64,000 nt of DNA, from assembly GCF_024793945.1 (NCBI RefSeq), contig NZ_JANUSD010000021.1, positions 18,153 through 82,152 on the forward strand. Direction: 5' to 3'. Origin of the DNA: Emticicia fluvialis (GTDB lineage: Bacteria > Bacteroidota > Bacteroidia > Cytophagales > Spirosomataceae). Each line of letters starts with the position of its first letter. Positions within the stretch are counted from its first letter, which is position 1. The notes beneath the pieces are model-generated. The model did no database searches. It was not told where the DNA came from and saw only the letters and a list, made by a program, of their open reading frames with translations. The position numbers and the translations under genes are program-made. Positions 9,536 to 18,693 of the stretch are shown in pieces.

Positions 9536-9551
9536 TGCAAACCCTATACCA
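9536..9551 (-). promoter_or_regulatory. Putative sigma-54 (-24/-12) promoter
   Basis: On the minus strand the sequence TGGTATAGGGTTTGCA has GG and GC separated by exactly ten bases, the defining -24/-12 spacing of sigma-54 promoters (consensus TGGCAYR-N4-TTGC; the one mismatch in the -24 block is TGGTATA). It lies about 40 bases upstream of the permease ATG, leaving a plausible leader of roughly 28 bases. Confidence 0.6.
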
Positions 9552-9602
9552 ATAAATATAAATGGTTGATATATAGTATTTTATGTTTTTTTGCCTGTGG
9601 TT

Positions 9603-9624
9603 AACTGTCCGAAAACGGACAGTT
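9603..9624. promoter_or_regulatory. Inverted repeat, candidate upstream activator site
   Basis: AACTGTCCG (9603-9611) and CGGACAGTT (9616-9624) form a perfect 9-bp palindrome around AAAA. It lies about 55-75 bases upstream of the putative -24 element, the usual place for an NtrC-family enhancer. A further half-site, TTGGACA, occurs near 9637. There is no T-run, so a terminator is unlikely. Confidence 0.5.
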
Positions 9625-9723
9625 CTTTGTTCATATTTGGACAAACCAGCTTTGCTGCCTTTCAGCCGCAGCAACAGCTGCATTTTTAGAAGCGCAAAGG
9701 TGTTAAACAGGGTTGATGTTTTG

Positions 9724-9731
9724 TATATTTG
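9724..9731 (+). promoter_or_regulatory. Candidate -7 element of oxyR
   Basis: TATATTTG matches the Bacteroidota TAnnTTTG element and ends 21 bases before the oxyR ATG. No good TTTG exists 19-21 bases upstream. Confidence 0.4.
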
Positions 9732-9752
9732 CATAGATAAAATCTATTTAAG

Positions 9753-10691
9753 TTGAATATACAACAATTGGAATACATAGTGGCGGTTGATAAGCACCGT
9801 CATTTTATGAAAGCGGCCGAGGCGTGCTTTGTAACGCAGGCTACCCTAAGCATGATGGTGAAAAAACTGGAAGAAGAACTGGAGGTAATTATATTCGACC
9901 GCAGCAAGCAACCCGTGGTGCCCACCGATACCGGCAAAAAGATTATAGCCCAGGCGCAGGTAATATTAAGAGAAACCGGAATCTTGAAAGAAGTAGCCAG
10001 AGCAGTAAAAAAAGAAGTGCAGGGCCAACTGAGAATTGGTATAATTCCTACCCTAGCGCCTTATCTGCTACCGCTGTTTTTATACGACCTCCTAAAAAAA
10101 TATCCGCAGGTAAAGGTGCGTATCAGTGAGCTTAACACCGGGCAGATAATTGAACAACTAAGCAATGACCAGATAGATGTGGGGATTCTGGCCACACCCA
10201 TTAATGCAGAGGGTATAAAAGAATATCCGTTGTTTTATGAAAAACTGGTGGCTTTTGTGTCGGATAGTGAAGAAACGCTGAACAAAAAGTATATAATACC
10301 TGAGGATATTGATGTGAATCGCCTTTGGCTGCTGGAAGAGGGACATTGTTTACGCTCACAAATGATGAACCTGTGTGAGCTGCGCAAGAAGAATACCGAC
10401 CTGGGGAATCTGGAATATGAGGCCGGGAGTATTGAGTCTTTGTTGAAAATTGTAGAAATCAACAAAGGCATAACGGTAATACCCGAACTGGCCATCATCA
10501 ATTTTGACGACAAAAAGAAAAGCCAGATCCGGGAGTTTATGTCGCCCGTGCCTGTGCGCGAGATTAGCCTGGTTACCTACCGCCACTTTATAAAAACCCG
10601 GTTGCTGGAAGTACTGCAACAGGAAATAAAAGAGGCAGTAAATAAGGTATTGCCCGAAAACCCGGACGGCCAATTTGTGGTTGAAATTTAA
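9753..10691 (+). CDS. oxyR: OxyR-type LysR regulator of the peroxide response
   Basis: A 312-residue LysR-family regulator. The N-terminal winged helix-turn-helix (residues 1-65) reads MNIQQLEYIVAVDKHRHF, then AEACFVTQATLSMMVKKLEE, as in OxyR. The C-terminal effector domain holds GHCLRSQMMNLC, which puts cysteines at residues 199 and 208, exactly the numbers of the H2O2-sensing disulfide pair of enteric OxyR. It should therefore sense peroxide and activate catalase/peroxidase genes, none of which lie in this window. It is divergent from the permease gene, and its stop codon overlaps by four bases the end of the convergent helicase gene. Confidence 0.92.
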   Translation: MNIQQLEYIVAVDKHRHFMKAAEACFVTQATLSMMVKKLEEELEVIIFDRSKQPVVPTDTGKKIIAQAQVILRETGILKEVARAVKKEVQGQLRIGIIPTLAPYLLPLFLYDLLKKYPQVKVRISELNTGQIIEQLSNDQIDVGILATPINAEGIKEYPLFYEKLVAFVSDSEETLNKKYIIPEDIDVNRLWLLEEGHCLRSQMMNLCELRKKNTDLGNLEYEAGSIESLLKIVEINKGITVIPELAIINFDDKKKSQIREFMSPVPVREISLVTYRHFIKTRLLEVLQQEIKEAVNKVLPENPDGQFVVEI

Positions 10692-12592
10692 TCCATAAAT
10701 TCCCAGGCGCTTTGGTAGGTGTTCAGTTGCTCGGTATAGGCAATGAAATCGGCATAGAACGGAAACGAAGCCAGCGTGGCGCTGTCGCCTACAATTACCA
10801 GTTTTTTTCGGGCGCGTGTCATGGCTACGTTCATCCGGCGGATGTCTGATAAGAACCCGATACTGCCTTCAGCATTGCTTCGGGTCATGCTGATGTACAC
10901 AATGTCGCGTTCCTGCCCCTGAAAACTGTCTATGGTATTTACCGAAATCTTAGCCCTATAATCCTGTAAATCGGGGCTGCTTTCTAACTGTGCCTGCAAT
11001 AGATTAATCTGCTCTTTATAGGGCGATATAACTGCAACAGAAGGGAACTTCTCTGGTGTATGGCCTTGATTTTTTAACTCTGCCACAAGTGCATGCAGGT
11101 GTTTGAACACAAACACGGCCTCGTCGGGATTGGTGGTACTCGTGCCTTCCAGTTTTTCATCAAAGCTACACCCCGCCGTATCTATAAAAACAACTGGCAA
11201 ATCATTTTTAAACAATAAATGATTTGCCACAGTGCTATTGGCTTTCAGACGGTTTTCATAAAATACTTTCGACGAAAAACCCATAATCTGTTCATTCATA
11301 CGGTACTGTTCTTCCAGCAGCACCACAGCCTCCGGATGCAGGCTGACGAGTTTTTCGAGCAGGGTAGTGGCCAACCCGCCTCTGGCTGCCTCATTTGATT
11401 TGATAGTCGGTGGAAGCTGAAGATGGTCGCCGGCCAGAATTACTTTTTGCGCTTTCAGAATGGGTATCCAGCAGGCGGGTTCAAGGGCTTGTCCGGCTTC
11501 GTCAATCACCACGGTATGGTACTTCAGATTTTTAACCGTGTAATTGTTTGCCCCAACTAAGGTGGCCGTAATTACCTGAGCCCTGGCAACAATGTCGTCA
11601 ATCATGTACTGCTCTGAATTACCCACTTCTTTCATTATCTTATGGGCTTCGTCAAACAGTAGTTTACGCTGGTCACGTTCGGCTTTTCCGAAGTTTCGTT
11701 TATATTTATGCGCCATGTTTTTGTATTCCTGCGCTTGTTTTTTTAGCTTTTTTGCCTCTTTCATCAGGCTGTGTTCTGCCATTTTGCTGTCGAGCGTCAA
11801 GGCCATCAGTCTCTCGGTTACCCGGGCCGGATTACCCACACGCAGCACATTCAGGCCTTCCAGATGCAGTTTCTCGCTTAGTAAATCTACTGCAGTGTTG
11901 CTGGGCGCTACTACCAGAATGGGCTTATGATCTTTTTGCCATAAGGCCTTAATGGCCTGCACCAGGGTAGTAGTTTTACCTGTGCCGGGTGGACCATGCA
12001 CAATGGCCAGTTCGTTGGCTTGCCATATTTTTTCAACTGCCGATTGTTGCGATTCATTCAGATTTCCACCCAAAAAAACAGGTTTTTCAGTCTGAAAAGT
12101 AGGCGGTTTTTCTCCAATCAGTATATCTATCAGCTTGCCCTCTTGTTTTTCGCTGATGGCAGATGCCTGTTTCAGTGCCTCCTGCATTTCGTCATAACTG
12201 TTGTCATCAAACAGCACATCAATGCCCAACTTACCATCCCGGCTCCAGTCGGGCAGTTCATCAGTGCGGAGCGTTATCTTAAGCCTGTTATTGTGCTGAA
12301 AAGCAATTGTACCTTCAACCTTGTCATTTTTGGCATCGTAGTTACTGAAAAGCACGGCCGGCATGCCGGTTCTTAGTTGGTGGGCAATGTCCTGATGGGT
12401 GGTTCGCTCAACTTCAACGGTCAGGTAATCTCCCCGGCTCATTTCCATGCCTCTGATAGCAATTGGATACCAGCATAGCCCTTTGGCTCTACGGTCGGCA
12501 GCAGAGCTTTGTTCGGTTTGTTTTATGTATTGATTGTGGTCTTCTTCCCGCTCAATCCGGAGTAAGTCCAGTAGTTTTCTGAAATAATTCAT
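10688..12592 (-). CDS. SF1B DNA/RNA helicase, IGHMBP2/SMUBP2-like
   Basis: A 634-residue superfamily 1 helicase. An N-terminal OB/stalk-type region (1-180) precedes motif I GPPGTGKTT (200-208), a coiled basic insertion (KKLKKQAQEYK), motif II DEAGQALEP, motif III AGDHLQLPP, motif IV EEQYRMNEQ, motif V VNTIDSFQGQERD and motif VI NVAMTRARKKLVIVGD. This is the AAA_11/AAA_12 Upf1-like arrangement, and ATP-driven unwinding of nucleic acid is expected. Cytosolic. Its 3' end overlaps oxyR by four bases in convergent orientation. Biological role unknown. Confidence 0.9.
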   Translation of the reverse strand: MNYFRKLLDLLRIEREEDHNQYIKQTEQSSAADRRAKGLCWYPIAIRGMEMSRGDYLTVEVERTTHQDIAHQLRTGMPAVLFSNYDAKNDKVEGTIAFQHNNRLKITLRTDELPDWSRDGKLGIDVLFDDNSYDEMQEALKQASAISEKQEGKLIDILIGEKPPTFQTEKPVFLGGNLNESQQSAVEKIWQANELAIVHGPPGTGKTTTLVQAIKALWQKDHKPILVVAPSNTAVDLLSEKLHLEGLNVLRVGNPARVTERLMALTLDSKMAEHSLMKEAKKLKKQAQEYKNMAHKYKRNFGKAERDQRKLLFDEAHKIMKEVGNSEQYMIDDIVARAQVITATLVGANNYTVKNLKYHTVVIDEAGQALEPACWIPILKAQKVILAGDHLQLPPTIKSNEAARGGLATTLLEKLVSLHPEAVVLLEEQYRMNEQIMGFSSKVFYENRLKANSTVANHLLFKNDLPVVFIDTAGCSFDEKLEGTSTTNPDEAVFVFKHLHALVAELKNQGHTPEKFPSVAVISPYKEQINLLQAQLESSPDLQDYRAKISVNTIDSFQGQERDIVYISMTRSNAEGSIGFLSDIRRMNVAMTRARKKLVIVGDSATLASFPFYADFIAYTEQLNTYQSAWEFMD

Positions 12593-12679
12593 GCAGCAAA
12601 GGTAGCACTAAAAATGCGGTTTTGGGTTATCTACTGTTTGCAGGCCGTAATCCTGACAAAAAGACCTCAAGAAAAGCAA

Positions 12680-12713
12680 AAAGCGGCTGTCTGATACACC
12701 AGACAACCGCTTT
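12680..12713 (-). terminator. Intrinsic terminator of the propeller gene
   Basis: On the minus strand AAAGCGGTTGTCTG pairs with CAGACAGCCGCTTT (one G-T) around a six-base loop, followed by a T-rich tract, 21 bases after the stop codon of the Tat-exported propeller gene. Confidence 0.8.
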
Positions 12714-12733
12714 CAGATACAATGGTCGTAAAC

Positions 12734-13771
12734 TTACACCCTTTCCAGTTTGATCGGATAAGTTTTTTTAGAACTCCACTGCGGTACGTAAATGTTGTCG
12801 TCAGAGTCCATGTAAGCATCATGCGGGTGCATAAAAACATTAAACGGGTCTTGTTTAAACTGGGGTTCCAGCTTACCGTTGGTATAGATAGGTTCACTAC
12901 CACCAGGCGTTGAAACCACTTTGTCGTTTTTATCTAAAATTGTTATGTATCCGGAGTTAACGTTGCCCTCTGTGGTTGACCGGAAAGCAGCACCGAAAAG
13001 GGTATCTCCTTTAATTACCGGCCGGCAAATAAATGTGCCCGGCAGGGCAATGGTTGATATATATTTGCCATCAAGGGTATAGCGTTTCCAGCAGTTTTCT
13101 ACACGTGATGTTACCAGTAAGGTGGGTTTCTGTTTGTTGCGGGTGTCAACAATTACCCCGTGGTTACATTTAAACTCGTCTTTACCGCCCCAATGGCGTA
13201 TCAGTTTACCTTTGGCGTCATATTGCATTACGTAATTGAGGCCGTAGCCGTCAACAACGTAAATATCTCCGTTGGCATGATTTACCGCTGTTTCAGTTGG
13301 TTTAAACTGAGTAGGGTAGTCATAGACGCCGGTTTCTTTCGGATAATCTATTTTAAATAGTACTTTACCGTTCAGGTCTGTTTTTATTACCTGGTGGCGG
13401 TCAGTATCGCAAATGAGCAAAAACTGGTCGGTGCCTTGGCCGCCTATGGTCAGCCCATGCCCACCCGGATAGGAGTTTCCCCAGGTGTCCAGCAACTTAC
13501 CCGATTTGTCGTAAATCAATACGTTGTTTCTGGTTTCATTGGTTAAAAGTATAAGACGCCCTTTGGCGTCTTCCACCATTTCGTGGCAGTCGTTAACCGG
13601 ATTCTGCGCTGCATCCAGCACACCCCAACCTTTCCGGATACGGTATTTATGGGTATTATGGCCAATGATAATTTCATCATTTTTGCCGTAAGTAAGGCCC
13701 GGTAATAAAGTTGCAGCAGTTGCCAGTCCGCAAAGCTTGAAAAAATCGCGTCGGTTCAGGTAATGATTCAT
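12734..13771 (-). CDS. Tat-exported NHL-repeat (six-bladed beta-propeller) protein
   Basis: A 345-residue protein with a twin-arginine signal: LNRRDFFKLCG followed by a hydrophobic stretch and LTYGKN (about residue 29). The mature part contains repeated NHL-like blades, e.g. DAKGRLILLTNETRNNVLIYDKSG, KLLDTWG, NGDIYVVDGYGLNYVMQYDAKG, DDNIYVPQWSSK. Folded export by Tat suggests a cofactor or metal, or simply the habit of this propeller family. It resembles peptidylglycine-lyase-like/NHL proteins, but catalytic residues cannot be assigned. It follows the DEAD-box gene on the same strand after 56 bases and has its own terminator. Confidence 0.8.
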   Translation of the reverse strand: MNHYLNRRDFFKLCGLATAATLLPGLTYGKNDEIIIGHNTHKYRIRKGWGVLDAAQNPVNDCHEMVEDAKGRLILLTNETRNNVLIYDKSGKLLDTWGNSYPGGHGLTIGGQGTDQFLLICDTDRHQVIKTDLNGKVLFKIDYPKETGVYDYPTQFKPTETAVNHANGDIYVVDGYGLNYVMQYDAKGKLIRHWGGKDEFKCNHGVIVDTRNKQKPTLLVTSRVENCWKRYTLDGKYISTIALPGTFICRPVIKGDTLFGAAFRSTTEGNVNSGYITILDKNDKVVSTPGGSEPIYTNGKLEPQFKQDPFNVFMHPHDAYMDSDDNIYVPQWSSKKTYPIKLERV

Positions 13772-13827
13772 GATAGGAGGTTGAATATATCAGTACTTTT
13801 GCGACTCAAGTTAATATAAATATTTTA

Positions 13828-15177
13828 TTATCTGCGTTTTGCAGATTTTTTTGTCGTGCTTTTTCTTTTATCCGGCGAGTGTTTTTTTCTTGCCGATGTA
13901 GCCGGTTTGCTTTTTTTCATAACTGGGAATCTGACTTTCTTTTCATGGAATGCCCCCTGAAAGGTCGGGTCTTCTTTCTTGCGTTGGTCGTCAATTTCTC
14001 TGAGATAATTCTGGCGTTCATCAAAAGGCGTGGCAGGAGTTTCTACCTCTTCAGGTATCTGCATGCGCGGAATCTCCATGCGGATTATCTTCTCAATTTT
14101 TTTGATGTGATAATCTTCCGGAGATGTCAGGAAGGTTATAGCTTCACCAACATGATTGGCACGCCCGGTTCTGCCGATACGATGTACGTAGTCTTCATAA
14201 ATAATGGGCACATCGAAATTAATAACATGTGATACCTGCAGAATGTCGATTCCTCTTGCTGCCACGTCTGTGGCCACCAAAACACTTACACTGCCCTCAC
14301 GGAACGCATCCATAGAGTTAATACGGGTGTTTTGGCCCTTATTGGCATGTATGACACGTATTTTATTGAATGGCACAATCTTTTGCACCATTGAATTATA
14401 AACGTGGTCGGCCACTTCTTTTGAACGCGTAAAAATGATAGCTTTTTGTACTTCTTCTGTTTCAAAGATATATTTAAGCAGATTCAGCTTGGTTTGTGCA
14501 TTGGGTACCTCATACATACGCTGTTTTACTGTTTCTGCTGTAGTGGCCTGCGGGGTAACCTCTACCCGTAGCGGAAACTCAAGAAATTCTTCTGAAAGTT
14601 TCTCAACTTTATCAGCAAAAGTGGCCGAAAACAAAAGATTCTGTCTTTTTCGCGGAATCACCTCCAGAATTTTGCGTATCTGTGGCATAAATCCCATGTC
14701 CATCATCTTATCGGCTTCGTCAAGCACCATTACTTTTATTTCTTTTACGCCTATTTCTTCGCGAAGGTACAAATCCATGAATCTGCCCGGTGTGGCTACA
14801 ATTATATCTATGCCTTTCTTGATGGTCTCAATCTGTGTTTTGGGGCCTAGCCCACCATAAATGGCGGTGTGGCGTAAATCGGTATATTTGGCCAGTTCTG
14901 CCACTGCCTTATCTATCTGTATTACCAGTTCGCGGGTGGGTGCAAAAATAATGCAGCGGGGCATGTGGCCCTGAGCGTATTTTATTTTCATTAGCACTGG
15001 CAAAAGATAAGCAGCTGTTTTGCCGGTGCCCGTCTGAGCAATACCCAGTACATCATGCCCTTTCATTATCAGCGGTATGGCCTTTTCCTGTATAGGTGTG
15101 GGCGTGGTATATCCGCTGTCTTCAATGGCATTCAGCAACTGACGGTTCAGCTCAAATTTTTCAAAAGAATTTTCCAT
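13828..15177 (-). CDS. DEAD-box RNA helicase, RhlE-like
   Basis: The Met at 15177 (MENSFEKFELN) is chosen over one six residues upstream because the DEAD-box Q-motif region starts there; this gives 449 residues. Motifs in order: Q motif (TPTPIQEKAIP), I AQTGTGKT, Ia PTRELVIQ, GG, Ib TPGRFMDL, II DEAD, III SAT, IV IIFTRSKE, V ATDVAARGID, VI HRIGRTGR. The C-terminal 90 residues are lysine/arginine-rich and disordered, as in RhlE proteins acting on ribosome assembly or mRNA turnover. ATP-dependent RNA remodelling in the cytosol. A cold-inducible role is possible but cannot be seen. Confidence 0.92.
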   Translation of the reverse strand: MENSFEKFELNRQLLNAIEDSGYTTPTPIQEKAIPLIMKGHDVLGIAQTGTGKTAAYLLPVLMKIKYAQGHMPRCIIFAPTRELVIQIDKAVAELAKYTDLRHTAIYGGLGPKTQIETIKKGIDIIVATPGRFMDLYLREEIGVKEIKVMVLDEADKMMDMGFMPQIRKILEVIPRKRQNLLFSATFADKVEKLSEEFLEFPLRVEVTPQATTAETVKQRMYEVPNAQTKLNLLKYIFETEEVQKAIIFTRSKEVADHVYNSMVQKIVPFNKIRVIHANKGQNTRINSMDAFREGSVSVLVATDVAARGIDILQVSHVINFDVPIIYEDYVHRIGRTGRANHVGEAITFLTSPEDYHIKKIEKIIRMEIPRMQIPEEVETPATPFDERQNYLREIDDQRKKEDPTFQGAFHEKKVRFPVMKKSKPATSARKKHSPDKRKSTTKKSAKRR

Positions 15178-15325
15178 GTATTTCTGTTCAATCAAGCCAA
15201 AATTTAAGGCTTAACTCCTGATTATTAACTGCAAAAGTACATAATAAAAAAATCTTAGACTAATTAATACTGTTTTCCAACCTTTTACCGAAATGCAAGT
15301 CAGGGTTTTTAAATACCATTTATTT

Positions 15326-16510
15326 ATGCAAAAAGTAACCATAGCTTTATTATTTCTGCTGGCTTTTATTGCCAGCGCTTGCGGGGAGAAAAATGAACCT
15401 TCGCCTGACGATAAGATTTCTAATATGGCGGTTTTGGCCAGAAACGTAAACGATGATGTTTTACTTACCATAACTGCTTATACATTTAAGAGCCTGAGTG
15501 GCCCGGTACCTACTACCTTTGATGCCGCCGAGGTCTGGCTTTCAGAAGGCTCTTCGGGGCTTAGCAATATGCAATTGCTGAAAACCACCAGCGAGGAGAC
15601 ACTAAAACTGGAAAACTTAAAGCCAGACCAGACCTATTATGTTTCAGTAAAAGGTATAAAAAAAGGTATGAAAACTGATTTTGCAAGGCAGATAATGTTT
15701 ACCACCAATACACTGAAGCCTAAGGATACAATATTGGAGTTGCCCAAAAGTTTGTATATGAATAGTTCTGCCACCAGCCCGTATCTTGCCTATACAGATA
15801 TAAATACAGGAGAGACTGTTTTACAGAATTGGGTAGATAAACAGAAGCAGGTGATTTTTAAGAATACGTCTGCCAAGAGTTATCTGGTAAAAGGTTTTAA
15901 TGGGCGGGGGACTCAATTGTTTCTGGAAACCACCCGAAATAAAGAGCGCGCTTTTGATTTCTATGATATAGCAGCAAAGAAGTTTGAAGAAATAAATTTA
16001 CCCACTGGTGCAAGAATTTGGAACTATGACTTTTCGCCGGATGGCACGCAGCTGGCATATACCGACTACGATAAAGCCGGATTGTATATTTATAATCTGG
16101 TTACCAAAGAAAACAAGCAGTTTTCTGCAGACAGTTTTTATTCTTTCAAGTGGTCTAACGATGGAAGTAGCATTATTCATTTAAGAAACAAACTGAACTC
16201 AGGCGGTGCATTGAAAGAATTAGTGAAGCTTTCTGTAAGTAAGGAAGGGCAAATACAGACAAAACAGATTTTTGAATGGGCTTATAACCTTGAATGGGTA
16301 ATGTTTTCACCTAAAGATGAATACATGCTATTTGCGAGTGATGCCGCCAATAATCCGGATTTATGGGTATATAACCTCAACACACATAAAACATGGCAGA
16401 TATCTGACGTAGCTAATTTCGGGTGGTTGTCTGACAAAGAGTTTTTTGTCAATACCACCAAGCAGGCAGGAGAAACAAGCTGGAAGACTTTACGGTATAC
16501 CTTGCCTTAA
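15326..16510 (+). CDS. Lipoprotein with fibronectin III-like and WD40/PD40-like propeller
   Basis: The internal ATG at 15326 is preferred because it starts a lipoprotein signal peptide (MQKVTIALLFLLAFIASAC, lipobox ASAC), giving 394 residues. After the lipidated Cys comes a short linker, a fibronectin type III-like domain (roughly residues 25-125, ending around DQTYYVSVKGIKKG), then repeated strands with a TolB/PD40 flavour (FSPDGTQLAYTDYD, FKWSNDGSSIIHLRN, FSPKDEYMLFASDAANN). Probably an outer-membrane or surface lipoprotein of unknown function. It ends in a shared bidirectional terminator. Confidence 0.78.
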   Translation: MQKVTIALLFLLAFIASACGEKNEPSPDDKISNMAVLARNVNDDVLLTITAYTFKSLSGPVPTTFDAAEVWLSEGSSGLSNMQLLKTTSEETLKLENLKPDQTYYVSVKGIKKGMKTDFARQIMFTTNTLKPKDTILELPKSLYMNSSATSPYLAYTDINTGETVLQNWVDKQKQVIFKNTSAKSYLVKGFNGRGTQLFLETTRNKERAFDFYDIAAKKFEEINLPTGARIWNYDFSPDGTQLAYTDYDKAGLYIYNLVTKENKQFSADSFYSFKWSNDGSSIIHLRNKLNSGGALKELVKLSVSKEGQIQTKQIFEWAYNLEWVMFSPKDEYMLFASDAANNPDLWVYNLNTHKTWQISDVANFGWLSDKEFFVNTTKQAGETSWKTLRYTLP

Positions 16511-16520
16511 ATTTGTTTGC

Positions 16521-16569
16521 AAATAAAAAAGCGAGACATACATCCATTGTAAGCCTCGCTTTTTTATTT
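16521..16569. terminator. Bidirectional intrinsic terminator
   Basis: A perfect 15-bp stem pairs 16521-16535 (A-rich then GCGAG) with 16555-16569 (CTCGC then T-rich), serving the lipoprotein (+) and the convergent hexosaminidase (-). Confidence 0.92.
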
Positions 16570-16579
16570 CAGTTGTAAA

Positions 16580-18454
16580 CTATTTCCCTGCTCTTTTCAA
16601 CAAATCTTCTCGTTTCAATGTAATCAGGTGTCCAACTGCTGATTTATTCTTGTAAGTAACAATTCTTAAGGTTACCTGTGCATCAGCGATTTCAATCGGC
16701 TGAGTGTATTTTTTAGAGAAATTGTCCGGCATGGTGTCGTCAGTAGTGTAATAGATGTCAATTTCCGGCATTTCACAGGCCAGCTCAACCATTAACTTGC
16801 CATCTTTAATGCTTGCATTTATAATAGCATCATAAACGGCTTTCGAATACCCCATTTCTGCCACATCCGCTCTGTCAAAATGGGCTTCCATGCGTTTTGT
16901 AAAGTTGGCCCAGTCTTTACTTCCTTTTGCCGACCAGTAGATATCAGACAACGCCCAGGCTCTCGGGTAGGTCATATATTCAGCATAACGGATCGTCGGA
17001 ATCTGCTCTGTCCATAAATTACCTTGCCCGCCTAAAATGTATTTGGCATCAACTTCGTCTGGCACAGGCTCAAAACTGTAGGTTTTGCTCAGGCGTAACG
17101 AAGCGTAGATGGGAGGGTCAATGCTGGCATCGCCCTGCATGTAATCAAGGTATGCAAAGGTAGTGGGGGTCATAACCACATTATGTTTCATTTTGGCGGC
17201 CTCAATACCACCTTTTACACCACGCCAGCTCATAACGGTAGCCGTTGGCGATATACCACCCTCCAGAATTTCATCCCAACCCAATAGCTGTTTGCCACGG
17301 GCGTTCAGTATTTTTTCTACCCGTTTCATAAAGTAGCCTTGTAATTCTTCTACGTGGGTCATACCCATTTTTTTCATAAGCGCCTGGCAACCGGGGTCTT
17401 TTTCCCAGAAACCCTTGTAACATTCGTCGCCACCTACATGAATGTATTTGTTAGGAAACAAGGCGGCCATTTCGGTAAACACTTTATCCAGAAAATCATA
17501 TACTTTTTCGTCTGAGGGGTTCAATGTGTTGTCTATAAACATTCTGAACTTGCCATCGCCATACCATTCGGCAAAGTTGGTGCCCGGGTTTACCTTTGTT
17601 TTAGGGTCTTTAGAGCACGAAAGCTCAGGATAAGCCGCTAATGCAGCCATGCTATGGCCGGGTACGTCTACCTCGGGCAAAATGGTTACGCCACGGTCTG
17701 CCGCATACTTAATAATCTCTCGGATGTCATCCTGTGTATAAAAGCCCCCATAAGTGGCAGGTTCGCCGTCTTGCGGGTCTTTTCTGTCGCCAAATCTTCC
17801 GGCTCTTTCCACGCGCCATGCGCCTACTTCAGTTAGTTTTGGTAATGATTTTATCTCAATTCTCCAGCCGTTATCATCGGTCAGGTGCCAGTGCAGGGTA
17901 TTGAATTTGTAACGAACCATATCATCAATATAGCGTTTTACATCTTCTTTCGGAAAGAAGTGACGGCTTACGTCAAGCATTAACCCGCGCCATCCGAAAC
18001 GCGGATAATCGGTGATTTTTACGCCAGGTACTGTCCAGCTTACGTTTTTAACCACTGTTTTACTTTCAATCTCTTTAGGTAGCAATTGTAATAAAGACTG
18101 CAGGCCGTAAAACAAACCGGCAGGCTTGTTGGCCGCAATTTTTACACCTGCGCTACTGGCATGTAGTGTATAGCCTTCGTCACCAATTTTGTTATTTGGG
18201 GTAGTGTTAATACTAAACTGAATGACCCCGGTCTTTTTTATGACGGGCGCAAAACCTGCCGCATTTTTTAGTTTGGCAGCCAGCATGGCAGCAATTTTAC
18301 GGCTTTCTTCATCGCTGGCGCCTATGGTTGTGGCCGCTGTAATTTTAAATACCCCGGCTAGACTTTCAATTTCAACAGGCTTAGGAATAATATTTTGTGC
18401 AAAAGCATTACAGGTAAGTATGCTTAGCAGAAGCAGAACAATATTTCTTTTCAT
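16580..18454 (-). CDS. Beta-N-acetylhexosaminidase, GH20
   Basis: The Met at 18454 begins a clean signal peptide (MKRNIVLLLLSILTCNAFAQ), so it is preferred over the upstream Met at 18514; this gives 624 residues. An N-terminal GH20b domain (~20-145) is followed by the catalytic TIM barrel, starting near PRFGWRGLMLDVSRHF and carrying the acid/base pair in HVGGDE. WHLTDDNGWRIE and SWRGVKGG are also typical. A C-terminal tail of about 80 residues follows (FN3-like chitobiase_C type). It should release terminal GlcNAc or GalNAc from chitooligosaccharides or glycans in the periplasm. Monocistronic, divergent from the sulfur island. Confidence 0.93.
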   Translation of the reverse strand: MKRNIVLLLLSILTCNAFAQNIIPKPVEIESLAGVFKITAATTIGASDEESRKIAAMLAAKLKNAAGFAPVIKKTGVIQFSINTTPNNKIGDEGYTLHASSAGVKIAANKPAGLFYGLQSLLQLLPKEIESKTVVKNVSWTVPGVKITDYPRFGWRGLMLDVSRHFFPKEDVKRYIDDMVRYKFNTLHWHLTDDNGWRIEIKSLPKLTEVGAWRVERAGRFGDRKDPQDGEPATYGGFYTQDDIREIIKYAADRGVTILPEVDVPGHSMAALAAYPELSCSKDPKTKVNPGTNFAEWYGDGKFRMFIDNTLNPSDEKVYDFLDKVFTEMAALFPNKYIHVGGDECYKGFWEKDPGCQALMKKMGMTHVEELQGYFMKRVEKILNARGKQLLGWDEILEGGISPTATVMSWRGVKGGIEAAKMKHNVVMTPTTFAYLDYMQGDASIDPPIYASLRLSKTYSFEPVPDEVDAKYILGGQGNLWTEQIPTIRYAEYMTYPRAWALSDIYWSAKGSKDWANFTKRMEAHFDRADVAEMGYSKAVYDAIINASIKDGKLMVELACEMPEIDIYYTTDDTMPDNFSKKYTQPIEIADAQVTLRIVTYKNKSAVGHLITLKREDLLKRAGK

Positions 18455-18623
18455 AAGAAAATTTAGGTTTTGAGTCGAAACAGGCCCCAAAGTAATCAAA
18501 AAAAGGCAGGGCAAACAAATATTTCTGTATGCAGGTAATTTGTGGGGTTACAATAGCCCTGCACAGACTTTTGCAGGCAAATAAGGCAATATAACAATTA
18601 TTTAACCAGATATGCAGGGGTAT

Positions 18624-18667
18624 GTAACAATTATCACGGATTGGCGGCCGGGTAAAATCTAGTTTTG
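18624..18667 (+). promoter_or_regulatory. Promoter 1 of a shared island signature (tauE)
   Basis: GTAACAATTATCAC at 18624-18637 is followed, after 22 bases, by the -7 element TAGTTTTG at 18660-18667. If the final G is -7, the start is near 18674 and the motif is centred at -43.5, the class II activator position. No TTTG -33 box is present. The same arrangement precedes cstB and the porin gene. It also supports the start codon at 18694. Confidence 0.65.
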
Positions 18668-18693
18668 CAATCGTTATTAAAATGTATTGCAAA

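Noticed and set aside
9507..9734. Small minus-strand reading frame of 75 codons
   Set aside because: It covers the sigma-54-like promoter and the upstream palindrome, has odd composition and no likely start context.
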